Shown: in pieces, positions 11,301 through 21,977 of the stretch
Layout: every line of letters starts with the position of its first letter
Position numbering within the stretch: the first letter of the stretch is position 1
NCBI GenBank assembly: GCA_022575985.1
Contig: JAKSXM010000002.1
Coordinates: 19,579,001-19,643,000, forward strand
Reading direction: 5' to 3'
Origin: Anagrus nilaparvatae
Lineage: Eukaryota > Arthropoda > Insecta > Hymenoptera > Mymaridae
Length of the DNA stretch: 64,000 bases
The notes under the pieces: model-generated
Told to the model about the DNA's origin: nothing
Seen by the model: the letters and a program-made list of their open reading frames with translations, nothing else
Databases searched by the model: none
Translations under genes and position numbers: made by a program

Positions 11301-12975
11301 TTTGACGACCTTCTTAAAATGGCTTCATATTCTTTTACAAGACCAATTGCAATAGAATAACTTTCAGATTTTTTCAATATTTTTGACATATTTTTAACAA
11401 TGTTTGAAAATTCTAATTGCTTAATTTCTAATACTTGTAAACCTAACTTAAAAGTACAAGCTAACTCTAGTTTAGTGAATTCTTGGCGATATATTCTTTG
11501 TTTCCAAATAAATTCATTATTTACATTGGAACTTAATACAAATAAAGCATTTTTTGCATTATAGTTTAATCCTTTGCTTGTAAATGCCATTTGGTGATTC
11601 ATTTTATTATGTATTAAAAATTCAGACGTTTTTTTGGATACTGAAATACACTTTTTTACATCTGTCATAGTAAAAAATATCTCATCTAGTGGATTTTCTG
11701 GTATGAAAAACCCATATTCAATATATAATTTAAGATTATCATGAGCTCCATAATTAATGAATACTTGTTCTTTTGCTTCATAATGTTTCAATGATTTTAT
11801 TTGATAAACTTCTTGATTAGAAGAGTTTAATGTAACCTGTGCGTCAGCAACAGAATTAAAATTATGATTGAATAAATCTAAAAAAGGAGCAAGTGCCAAG
11901 TTATTTTGACTTTCAATATTAATAAAACTATTTAATTCTTTCTCATTACTATAATATACTGCTCTTGTATTAACAGTATAAAATGACCAGATAAAGTTTT
12001 TATATGAAAATATTTCAAAAAATGTTAAATTACAATGTAAACAAGTTTTATTATCTAAAAATTTAATGTTCTTTAATAAAGACATATAACTTTTGTTAAT
12101 CTTTTGTGAAACCAATTTTAAATCACAATGAATATAATCAGGTAATAATTTCTTTTCTAACTTTGTACAATATTCTGGATTTGTATAAACACTAGGAAGA
12201 GTGTCAATGTAAGGTTTCCAAAAAGAATTATTTCCTAAATGTTTTTCAAAAATAACAAAAGCAGAAAGAATACAGTGCGATGATAAACTTTCATTTTGAA
12301 AACATATATTCTTAAGGGAAGATAGGAAAACCGTGGAAGTTGTAATTAGCAAATTTTTTGGTATTTGTAAAACAACTTGTCCAGATTCTATTTTATCTAA
12401 AGTCAACAAACCTCTCCCAGTATCGTTAAAGAAATGAGGTATTAAATTGCATTGAGGAATCCAAGAATTAGATGTCATCCATGATTTTAATTTTTCATAA
12501 CAATGTTTATCATTGTTTTCAAAGCTAACAAATGACTTTTTCTTCTTTAAGCGTTTTCTGAATGTTCGACCCATAATATAACAATCTTAACAGTCCTACT
12601 TATTATAATTTTACAATAACAATAATTAGCTTTATACGACCTAATCTAAATTAAAATATTTATTTATGAAACTATATTAGTATCTTGATTCTGTTTTATA
12701 AATCTATATAACCTTAAATTTTAACTACCTAATACATCAAAAAATAAACTATAATTGAAATAAAAGTAAAAAAATTAATAAAAATAAAATCTTAAAAATT
12801 ATTTTACCCTAATTCCATAAACTTTATGATTTTTGTAAAGAACAAGTAAATCTGATGTTTTTCTTCTAGAACAAGTATTAAATGATTTTGTACCACACTT
12901 CAATAAAAATGGAATTTTTCGACTTTTTTCGTAATGCAATGTTTTTAATGGTACTCCACATTTTAAAAAAATCAT
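8301..12975 (-). CDS. ABCB7: ABCB7, mitochondrial ABC half-transporter (Atm1 type)
   Basis: ABCB7 is the inner-membrane exporter that links mitochondrial iron-sulfur synthesis to cytosolic Fe-S proteins. Exons: 12975-12808, 10944-10693, 10556-10361, 10291-10125, 10043-9765, 9694-9520, 9449-9292, 9220-9057, 8983-8578, 8513-8301, giving 725 aa (human about 752). Exon 1 encodes 56 residues rich in Lys, Arg, Ser and Thr with no Asp and a single Glu, which fits a mitochondrial presequence; its assignment is inference from phase and composition. The membrane domain carries [27 protein letters not shown] and NYETVKYFNNE. The nucleotide-binding domain carries Walker A GGSGSGKTT, Q-loop VPQD, signature [14 protein letters not shown], Walker [13 protein letters not shown] and the H-loop IAHRLS. 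The intron after exon 3 needs a GC donor (GCAAGT at 10360-10355): it restores [12 protein letters not shown], while the nearby GT breaks the frame. The SETD4-like gene lies inside intron 1. Confidence 0.9.
11276..12574 (-). CDS. SETD4: SETD4-like SET-domain lysine methyltransferase
   Basis: This is an intronless 432-aa reading frame. It is a SET-domain protein of the SETD4/RuBisCO-methyltransferase class, enzymes that transfer methyl from S-adenosylmethionine to lysines, on histones in the case of SETD4. The start follows [13 protein letters not shown], a basic tail that could serve nuclear import. SET landmarks in order: NDTGRGLLT near residue 50, the inserted helical region with [23 protein letters not shown] near 200, the catalytic core [12 protein letters not shown] near 235 (NH motif), and [19 protein letters not shown] near 270, containing the conserved YG and the aromatic end of the SET fold. 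A C-terminal helical substrate-binding-like region follows. Length matches human SETD4 (about 440 aa). It lies on the same strand as ABCB7 and, if exon 1 of ABCB7 is correctly placed, within that gene's first intron. It has no introns while all neighbours do, so it may derive from an old retrocopy. Confidence 0.88.
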   Translation of the reverse strand: MGRTFRKRLKKKKSFVSFENNDKHCYEKLKSWMTSNSWIPQCNLIPHFFNDTGRGLLTLDKIESGQVVLQIPKNLLITTSTVFLSSLKNICFQNESLSSHCILSAFVIFEKHLGNNSFWKPYIDTLPSVYTNPEYCTKLEKKLLPDYIHCDLKLVSQKINKSYMSLLKNIKFLDNKTCLHCNLTFFEIFSYKNFIWSFYTVNTRAVYYSNEKELNSFINIESQNNLALAPFLDLFNHNFNSVADAQVTLNSSNQEVYQIKSLKHYEAKEQVFINYGAHDNLKLYIEYGFFIPENPLDEIFFTMTDVKKCISVSKKTSEFLIHNKMNHQMAFTSKGLNYNAKNALFVLSSNVNNEFIWKQRIYRQEFTKLELACTFKLGLQVLEIKQLEFSNIVKNMSKILKKSESYSIAIGLVKEYEAILRRSSNILSNFSL

Positions 12976-15113
12976 GGCACTTGATTTAATTTAATATTTT
13001 TAAATTTAATTAGTTTTATGTATATTTAATTTATTTATTTAATTATAGAACATGATGATTGCAAAACATTCTCTCAGTTTTGTTGTTGTCTGCAACTTCG
13101 ATGATGACTTTGCTGGCAAATGAATCGGGACATCTCGTGTTGATCCGCCCTTTTACGGATTATGCGCACGAGCGCTCATTTAAATTTAAATATAGAAAGA
13201 AATAGAAAAATATAATTTGTTTACTATAAATTTTTTGATTCATAAATTTACTCATATTTAATAATCTAATTATTATTGGGCAATCGCACAACCGGCTTTA
13301 TGAATCTCTCAAAGAATTTTTTCGCGAGGAATTAAAAAAATCACTAAATAATGAAATAATCCTGAGAATCCAATAATTTTATTATTCTTGAAAATTAAAT
13401 TTTTTTTTTTACAATTTGTAATTGCAAAAAAAATAAATAACAAGGAAAAGTAAATCTTTGCCCCAGGATTCATTAACCTTTTTATTGGTTTATTATATTT
13501 CCAATCTCGATTAAATACTTTGCATTGGTTAAAAAGTAGTTTAATTTTTCCAATTTTCCAATGTTGAATTTAAAAATAATTAATTTTTCAAACAAAAAAA
13601 AATACAAAATTTCCTTAAATCCATAAAAAAAAATACAATAAAAGTAGCCAATTTAAAACTTAACTAAAATAAAAAAGTACTAAATAAATAAAAATAATAA
13701 AATATCGTATTTTACAAGATTTGAAAGCAGTATACATTTTTTTACAGCAAACAAAACAATAAAATCATAAAATTCTCAGCTCTCTTAAATAATAAAATAA
13801 ATTGTTTTAAAAAAATTCGCGAATTAATTACATTAATAAATAAAATACAATAAAAATCCAACATGAACAAAGTATGTCAACATTTTAATTAAAGAGTCTC
13901 AGAACATGAACCGTCATGCACTGACAAACTTTTTTTATTGCAAATTTTTTTTTCTTCGCCTACCTACCTACGCAAACATATTGTTAAAATAAATAAACTA
14001 TATTATGATGATATATAAAAAATGTGACACAAGCAATGTCGAGTGAAAGAAGTGGGAGAAAGTTTCATTTATTCTTTTTTTTTTATTAGAAATAAAGTAA
14101 ATAAACAGGAAATAAAAAAACAAGTGTTCTTTAGTAGTTACAGGTGAAACTAAAGTGGCGAATAGTTATAAAATAGAATCTACAGATCTGAGGTGTTTCT
14201 TTAAGATTCAATATTTCTAAAATTTTTAGTTTATTTGATCAAAAAAAAAATTGACAAATTCGTTTAAAAAATTACAGTGCAAGATATTTTAACATTCAAG
14301 AAATGTTTGTTTCCTTGTTATAAAAAAATCGTGCGCATTTAAAATTTTGCAATAAACACGAAATCTTTTAAAATATACTTACGAATAATATAACAAATTA
14401 AATTTATAATAAAATAACGTAATAGTTTATATCGTGCAAGAAGTCCGCGTTGTTGTATGTTAGGGTATAATTAAAATTTTCTTTTAAACTTCCGCGAATT
14501 TTTTGCTAATAAGTTTTGGAATTTTATTAATAGAATTTTATTAATGAACAGTGAATTTTATTGTAAAATTATTTTCGAAAAGTAAAAAATTAATATTTTT
14601 CAAGAAAAATTGCAAAAATTTGTTTCAAAAAAATTAATGAAATTTTTGAAGTTTTCACGAAATTGGCGCTTTTTGAACTCCACCCCTTTTTGACTTCACA
14701 CATTTTTACAGCTGTGCGTGTGCATGTGTAATATACATGAGTCACTTTTTTTTGCGTGTAGGTGAATAAAAACAGAATAACAAAAAAAAAAAGAACTTAT
14801 TCGCAAACATCCAACTGCATATATAGTGCGGTAGTTTATTATAATTATTATAAAACAACAGTAATATTATTTCACCGGCGGTTTATTCAGCGCGAAAGCG
14901 TATTATATTGTACTTACGCGAATATAAAGAAAAAGAAAAACAAGAAAAAAGAGAAATAAATAATATAGGTTTTTTTGGACGTATGTGTGGTGTTTTATAT
15001 TTGAGAGAAAAATAAAGACAGAAGATATTATAATAATAAAAAGAGAGAAAAAATAAATTAGTTGTGAAAAATCCAGGTATATAAGAAAAATATTCGATTA
15101 ATTATAGGCCACA
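12976..15113. other. Divergent upstream region ABCB7 / SH3BGR-like
   Basis: This 2.1-kb gap lies between the ABCB7 start (-) and the SH3BGR-like start (+). A less AT-rich patch at about 13080-13180, just upstream of ABCB7 exon 1, contains GCGCACGAGCGC and is a promoter candidate. The stretch 14690-15110 precedes the SH3BGR-like ATG and probably holds its promoter and 5' UTR; TTATAG just before GCCACAATGG could be an acceptor for a 5' UTR intron. The small open frame at 14762-14959 is low-complexity Lys/Tyr/Asn and not convincing. Confidence 0.5.
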
Positions 15114-16268
15114 ATGGTTATCAAAGTTTACATATCAGGAATAAGCGGTAACAAGGAAGTGAGTAGAATAAATAAACAAAAAATTTTCATTTCTAATTGA
15201 TAAAAATTATAGAAGCGTTCATTTTTTCATTACTGTGCTTTTTTTGATGATTATAACGTCCTTGATTACGCTACGTTTTTTTTTATTTTTTATTTTGATA
15301 AATTCTGTGACTACGCAACTCTTAAACTATGTATCACCAAATTAATACGACGATGTGTGTATCAGATTACAAATGAAAATTTATGATGAGATGACTCCAA
15401 TTTATAATCTAACCATATTATCACTATAGCTTTATTTTATGAGATGGCCACCATTTCTCCTTGTTTTTAATAATGATTAATTTTTTAACTAGTAAAATAT
15501 TTACTAAAAAATGATTCATTTAATTTTGCCATAATTATATATTATTATTATTTATTTAGGTAAAGAAAAGACAACAAAGAGTGTTGATGATTTTGGAGAG
15601 TAAAAATGTCGAATATAAAGTTATCGATATTACAGAACCAGATAAAGAGGCTGAAAAAGAATTTATGCAAATGAATAGCACAGCTAGAGATAGTAAATAT
15701 CCTTTACCTCCACAAATTTTCCAAGATGAGGATTATTGCGGTGTAAGTTGTATATTACTTTTTATTGATTTCGTTAATGCTAACTATTTTTTTAAATTAT
15801 TCAGGACTATGAAGATTTTGATGAAGCAAATGAAATGGATGAACTAGATAAATTTTTAAAAGGTCCAGTAGTTAGCTCAGAAGAACCATCACAAGATAAT
15901 AAGATGCAAACTAACGATGTTCATCAAAATGGTAACACCACGAGTCGAGAAGTAAGAAATTAAGTTGACATTTGTAAAATATAATTAGTTAATTTACTTA
16001 ATATTTTTTTAACATTTATTTAGCCGTCAACTGATAAAGATGCAGCTTCTGAAAAATTAAATAGGTAAATTAAATTTATAATTTTTATATTTTGTATTTA
16101 AGTTGTGCACTTTATAAAATAATTTTATAATTTAGCTTGGAGGAAAGAAGAACAGATGATTTAGAAAAAGACAGCGAGGCCAAAGACTTGACTGAAGACT
16201 TGGATCTTGATCTGGAAAATGATGAAAAAACTGAAGAAATGTCTGATAACCAAGAAAATGAAGAATAA
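15114..16268 (+). CDS. SH3BGRL: SH3-binding glutamic-acid-rich protein (SH3BGR/SH3BGRL family)
   Basis: Small thioredoxin-fold protein family without the usual redox CxxC. Exons 15114-15158, 15560-15742, 15805-15951, 16024-16064 and 16136-16268 join to 182 aa. The start MVIKVYISGISGNKE is the first strand and turn of the family, where vertebrates have -VIRVYIASSSGS-. It is followed by KKRQQRVLMILESKNVEYKV (helix and second strand), IDITEPDKEAEKEFM, PLPPQIFQDEDYCGDYEDFDEANE and a final helix. This is the complete glutaredoxin-like domain of about 95-100 residues. The C-terminal 80 residues are acidic and rich in Glu, Asp, Lys and Ser, as expected of the glutamic-acid-rich tail. The ATG context CACAATGG is good. 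Insect orthologues are called Sh3beta. It is convergent with WDR46. Confidence in the family is high; which vertebrate paralogue it corresponds to cannot be told. Confidence 0.93.
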
Positions 16269-17841
16269 ATTAAAAATATTAAAAATATACTTAACTAATC
16301 TCAAAAAAGCACTTTAAATAAACATAGTCTTCATATGTTCTAAAAGTCCTTATAAAATAAGGTGAAAAACTGCCAGTTTAGCATAACGTCCAAAATAATT
16401 CAGGGGTTTTCTGAAATATGTTTAATAAGTTATTCAATTACTCATAAAAGATAGTGGCATTGAACAATTTAAAAAAAATAAATGTGATTAAGAAATATTT
16501 TACTCATATAAAAACTGACACACTCGCTTAGTTTTTACTACTTTTCATATTTTTCATTTCATTAATATAGTCTAAAAAAACAAATTTTTTTTGATTACAC
16601 AGAGCGAATACAAAGAAAAAAAATTTATATTTTATGCTTGTATGTAATTTTAGTTAAAAAAACTTAATTGTACATATAAATTTAATCAATAATTAAAAAT
16701 AGCTGTATAAAAAAATGAAATATTTTACATAATGCAAAATTATAAATAATTTGTTAAAAAAAATCACCTATTACTTAGATAGCTTAAAGCGAATTGAAGA
16801 GAAAATTATGTATTAAATAAAGAACAAGACTGCTAGCATATGTATAGCAAGAATAAATGTTAAAATTTACATTCCTACAGCTCTTGATGTTATTCTTGCC
16901 TTATTTAATGTATTGTATACAACTCAAAGTATGATATAATTATAAACTTCCGTCTATTCTATTACACAGCAAAACTTAAGCACAAAATGAATTTTTTTAA
17001 AAATATTTTTGCAAAAAATTATTTGAAAACATGAAAGTTTACTCTTTTTTCATAAAAACTTTCTAAAATTTAAGTTTTGATAAATAATTTTTAAAGTCCA
17101 ACTTAAATTTAAACAATCTTATACAAAACACTATTAGGTTTCTCTGCTTGAATATTTCTTAAAAAATTAATTTACTTGAATTTTCAAGCAAAAATTTTAA
17201 ATTTACTTAAAAATTCAAACAGATCAAACCTATATCAATGATTTATATATTATTTTTATACATTTTTCTCATTTTATAATTCAAAATTTAAGATATCTAT
17301 CTGTCTTTAGAAAAATAATTTTTGTTAAAAATTTAAGTGTTATATCTTTTATTAATATTTTAATTGTTATTAATTAAACTTTATATATACTTCATAAAAA
17401 TCTAAAGAGTCTCTTATTTTTTTAAAATATTGACATACACAAGCTTGTAGTTAGGTTTGTAAAATTATATTTGTTTATAAGAAATAATTTAATTATGGAA
17501 GAAAATAATGATTCTGTAGCTGCAAATTTAAAGAGTTTATAAATTTAATCGAGAATTCTGTAGACTTTCATTCTGTGTTTTGGTCATTTCCTTGTATCTA
17601 GTTTTTTGTTATCAATAGGCATGTAATAATTTAAGAATTAATTTACAATTTAAATTAAATTTTTTAATTAAATGATAAATTTATTTTAACTATCAAATAT
17701 TTTAATTGATTTTAAATATAAAATCTAGTTTCTTTTTTTATTTATTTACAATATAATAAAAAATAAATATTGATTTCTTTAAGGAAATTAATTATAAATA
17801 TTCCTTTAAACTTATTATTTACAAAACAAATTGAATTTTGT
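16269..17841. other. Convergent intergenic region SH3BGR-like / WDR46
   Basis: About 1.6 kb of AT-rich DNA. AAATAAAC about 50 bp after the SH3BGR-like stop may be part of its polyadenylation signal. A weak phrase ATTCTTGCC near 16890 and its inverse GCAAGAATAAATG near 16848 form a short imperfect stem. I see no gene. Confidence 0.5.
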
Positions 17842-19841
17842 TTATTTTTTGTTTGGAGGTAAAAATCTATCTAAAACTCCAAAACTTTTGTTCTTTTTTT
17901 TCGATTCTTTATTGCCAATAAGAAGGTCTCGATTTTGTTTCATTTCTTTTATAGCTTCCTGAAAATTGAAATTTTGTTTAGTATTAAATGTAATAGAGAT
18001 TTTAAAAAGGGTTATGAATACTTACAGTTCGAGCTAACTGTTTTAATGCCTTCTTTGTTTTTAAAACCTGAGCAGTGCCTCCTTTTCCTTTGGCTTTAGT
18101 TTTTCGTGGTGTGAAATCAATGTCTTTTGGTTTGATAAACTAAAATACCAAATATGATAATATGAACAATAAAACAATAAAACTTTGAGTGAGATTGTTA
18201 GTCCTTACCAATAATTTTTTCTTCTCTTCAACTTTTTGTTTCAAGGTTGGAATATCAACTTCAGCAATAGCGTTATTATCAAGTGTAATCAATTCAGATG
18301 GTATTTTTTCCAATAAAGCTTTAACTTCAGCTTCTCTTCGTTGTTTTTTAGTTTGGAATGGATTAACTTCCAACGCATCAAAATTAGCTTCGGCGCTTCC
18401 AGGTACTAAAATTGATGAAAATCCTTTAACATTACCAAATCCTAAAACATCTTCATAGGGACAAAACTGCAAGCTTGAGAGGTTCCAATTTGTTCTATGT
18501 CTGGTATATTTTTTTAATTCACTATTTGTCTCTCTGCAATAGTAACAATAAAAATAAATATGTTATTATAATTATTTACGTGTAATGAAATTTTAACTTT
18601 AATTTAATACCTGAGAACTTCTACAACATTACCCATTCCAACAGCTAATAATCCTGTTTGACTGTATGAAAGATGTTGTGGTGCCACAGGCAATATAACA
18701 TTATGAACTGGTCCTGCAAGTTGCCTTACATCCCATACTTTAACTGCTCTATCAGGAGAGCTTGTAGCCATGTAAGTTCCATGAGGATGAACTGTGCAAG
18801 CAGTTATAGCGCTTCTGTGACAAAGCATTTTTGCTAAGCATTTTTGTTGACTTGGAGACCACATAGATATTACTCCTTTAGAATCTCCAACACATAAAAC
18901 TGCATTAGTAGGGTTTTGAGTCATTGTCTAAAATTTAAAAATAGTTTCAGTTTGTTTTTTTGTATCTATATATTTTATTTTAATCTGCAAAATACATACA
19001 TTTATTCTACCAAGTCTACTATCGTATCTAGAAACAATTTCACCTATAGAAATATCCAACCATGAGAGACAACCAGTTGATGCTGCACTAGCTAGTAAAA
19101 AGTGATATGGTAAAAATTCTAAATGTGTGACTGAATTCATACGCTTTAAACAATGAAGTTCAATTCCTTGATTATCATAAACATAAACCCAATCTTTTTG
19201 AGCTACAGCAAACATTGTTTCAATATGTAGCCAAGAAACATCATAAACCGATTCCATCACATTCATTTCACAAGCTAATTTTTTAGTAACCCAATCAAAT
19301 GCTGCAACATGTCCTTTTTTTCCACCTATAACAAGATGCCTTCCATTTCTTGAGTATCTATATTTCAAAAATAAATATTTAATTATACATTAAAAAAAAA
19401 AATTATATTGAAATTCATACTTAGAAACATAAGGTCCAAATTCTAAATGTAATTGAAAAAACTTTGTTGCACTGGTAATATCAACATTATCAGAAATTTC
19501 ACTTTGTCTGAATTGTGTTGTAGTTTCTCCAGGTTCTTTTTCTAAGAAACCAGAATCTTCTGTTAATAAAAGTTCTGTTCTAGCAGATTGCCTAGGAATA
19601 TTTCTTTTTATATCTTCTTTTTTTTTTAACTTTTGTTTAATAACACGATTTTTAATACGAGTTTTTCCTTTTGTCAAAATTAATCCTTCGGATCTTTTGT
19701 ATTTTTCCATTTTTTTTTCATCTATAAAGGATTCTGAAGAAATTTTAGTACCGCTAATACCTAATTTTTGATATACGAAAAATATATTAAAATTGTAAAT
19801 TGTTATGAGAAAAATTATAAATAATTACCTTGATTATTCAT
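17842..19841 (-). CDS. WDR46: WDR46 (BING4/Utp7), small-subunit processome WD-repeat protein
   Basis: Nucleolar scaffold for 18S rRNA processing, homologous to yeast Utp7. Exons in coding order: 19841-19829, 19760-19421, 19357-19000, 18927-18611, 18533-18209, 18139-18026, 17958-17842, giving 527 aa (human about 610). The N-terminal 90 residues are basic ([19 protein letters not shown]). The beta-propeller begins at [15 protein letters not shown]. Diagnostic blocks are [47 protein letters not shown] and [14 protein letters not shown], all colinear with the human protein, followed by [20 protein letters not shown], a classical WD repeat. The BING4 C-terminal domain follows ([56 protein letters not shown]). 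The protein ends in a Lys-rich tail, DRFLPPNKK. Exon 1 codes only MNNQ plus one base. It is divergent from SPCS2 across a 357-bp shared promoter. Confidence 0.95.
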
Positions 19842-20198
19842 TTTGTATTTTTATGATCAACTGAAATTTACAAACAATATACTTAGAGCACGATACTTAG
19901 CAAAATAGCGTAAACAAAAAAACCACGTGTAGTTTGGTTCATTTGAAAGGTTAGAATAAAAAACTGTAATATCTTCTGTTGATCAAATAATATAATATCT
20001 TTCATCTCATCATTTTGAATAACGTAGTAGATTTAAATGTACACAAACTTGCCAACTCGGCTGCAAGCTGTTTGTTTGATGGTGTATTTGTCCGGCGTGT
20101 AAATTATACTTACGTGGATAATAAATCACATATTTTATTAAAATATTAAATAAAAAATTAATTTTTAACTAAATAATTTTATATAATTATAAATAGCT
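19842..20198. promoter_or_regulatory. Bidirectional promoter WDR46 / SPCS2
   Basis: Only 357 bp separate the two divergent start codons, so both promoters and 5' UTRs must lie here. A perfect E-box CACGTG is at 19924-19929, about 85 bp upstream of the WDR46 ATG. CACGTG is the Myc/Max-type site found near ribosome-biogenesis genes in insects. The stretch 20050-20105 is the least AT-rich part and is a candidate SPCS2 core promoter. Confidence 0.5.
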
Positions 20199-20955
20199 AT
20201 GCTGTCTTCAAAAAAAGACCAAAAAGATCAAGATCTTGATTCAACTGTAAGTAAAAATAAGTAATTAAAAAAAAATAAATTAATTTTTGATAAATAATTA
20301 AACTCATGTTTTATCATTATCAGATACAAATAAATAAATGGGATGGTTCCGCAGTAAAAAATGCCCTAGATGATGTAGTTAAAAATATTTTAATACGAAA
20401 ACCAAATTGTACTGAAAATTTTGCATTATTAGATGGACGATTATTTTTATGTACAATATCAGTTGGTGTTGCTGTTATAGCATTAATTTGGGATTATCTT
20501 TATCCATTTCCAGCTTCTAAACCAGTATTAGTAGGTTGTGTATTAACTTATTTTTTCTTAATGGGAATATTAACATTATATACAACATACAAAGAAAAAG
20601 GAATATTTGTTGTAGTTGTTCAAAGGTAAGTATTTTGAATTTATCATATCTTGTTCATATAAAATAACAAACCCTTTTATAATTTAATAGAGATCCTGCT
20701 GGTTTTGATCCTGATCTTATTTGGGAAGCAAGTTCTTACATGAAGAAGTACGACGATAAATATAATTTGATATTATCGGTTCAAAATTCTAAGAGCGGTA
20801 AAGTACAACAGCAAAGTATAACTAAATCTGTAGCTAAATTTATTGATACAAATGGTGTCGTTATACCAGAATTAGTTGAAGACATGGTTATGTCTATGTA
20901 CTCTTCAGTTTTAAAAACAATGGATAATTCAGTTTCACAACGTAAAGATAAATAA
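20199..20955 (+). CDS. SPCS2: Signal peptidase complex subunit 2 (SPC25)
   Basis: Accessory ER-membrane subunit of the complex that cleaves signal peptides. Exons 20199-20246, 20324-20625 and 20691-20955 join in frame to 204 aa (human about 226). The N-terminus is hydrophilic and cytosolic. [16 protein letters not shown] is the conserved start of the family domain. Two hydrophobic segments follow at about residues 56-75 ([20 protein letters not shown]) and 82-105 ([20 protein letters not shown]), forming the expected hairpin. The cytosolic C-terminal domain contains [13 protein letters not shown] and [15 protein letters not shown], also conserved. The start at 20199 gives MLSSKKDQK and is the only methionine in phase with the first donor. 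It shares a promoter with WDR46. Confidence 0.95.
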
Positions 20956-21977
20956 TTTAATTGTATACAAAGTTAACATTTAATTTTTTATGTGCACCAA
21001 ACTCTGCAATGTTTGATTTTTGTTAAGATTAATGAAAATGGACGATAAAGAGCAAAATAACTGATCTATTTTTTGTATAAAATAATATATAAAATTTATC
21101 TCTTGAATAAACAGCTTAAAATTTTTATACTTTTAAAGTTTATTGAATATTAAAATATTTAATTTAAATTAATATCATATTTTTTTTAAATTATATTTTA
21201 AACAAAATTTGAATGCTTAAGCAACAATTCAAAACAAATTAATGTAAATATTCAATTAATTATTAAGTTTAGGGAATAAACATTTTTTTGTCCAAAAATA
21301 TCTTATGTGTAGTTAAATAACAAAGTATATTTTTAAAATTTTAATATAAATATTTGTTTTACAAGTAAAATGATGTGTTTTATTTAAAATCCCATTAACA
21401 TTTTCACTTGAATTATATTTATTTTTTAAGGATTTACTTTAAAGAATGTCAAAATTCAAATAAATTTCAAGTTGATATTTTACAATTTTTTTTAAACCGC
21501 ATGAGAAAGTTGTAACAATATTATTTTGTGTTAAGACACAGTTACTAAAAAAAAAAGTTTTTTTTTAAGCATCAATTATTCATTCTAGTTTTTTATAATA
21601 CTGCTAATGAATTGCAGTTTAGCAAAATTCAAAGTAAAAAAAATTAAAAATAGTTAATAATATTTTATTTCTTACTTTATTGTATTAAAGTGGATATTAA
21701 AAAAAATTTATATAAAATTATCAAAAGTATTTTAATTTTTAAAAATCTATTTTATCATACTGAACCGCGCGGGATTATAAATTTTACCGACTCGTACCTA
21801 ACCTATAAATAGCAACAACAAATAAAACAAATGTGTGTGTTGTGTAAAAATAATAACAAAGGTCAAAGTTTTATAATTATGAAATCATAATTTATATTGA
21901 TAATTACTTATTTTATCAGTTATTTTATAATTTGTTTTTGTTAATTAATGCTTGTTAACAATTTTACTTGAGGAAAA
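20956..21977. other. Intergenic region SPCS2 / Nup214
   Basis: About 1 kb. The first third should be the SPCS2 3' UTR. A GC-rich patch, ACCGCGCGGG, at about 21764-21773 lies some 210 bp upstream of the Nup214 ATG and is the likely promoter core. The rest is AT-rich with short direct phrases and nothing coding. Confidence 0.5.

Noticed and set aside
13080..13180. GC-richer patch read as a possible RNA gene
   Set aside because: No tRNA or snRNA box arrangement or stable fold could be made; a promoter for ABCB7 is simpler.
14762..14959. 65-codon frame upstream of the SH3BGR-like gene
   Set aside because: Low-complexity Lys/Tyr/Asn text ending in a poly-Lys tract in the probable promoter/5' UTR; no family features.
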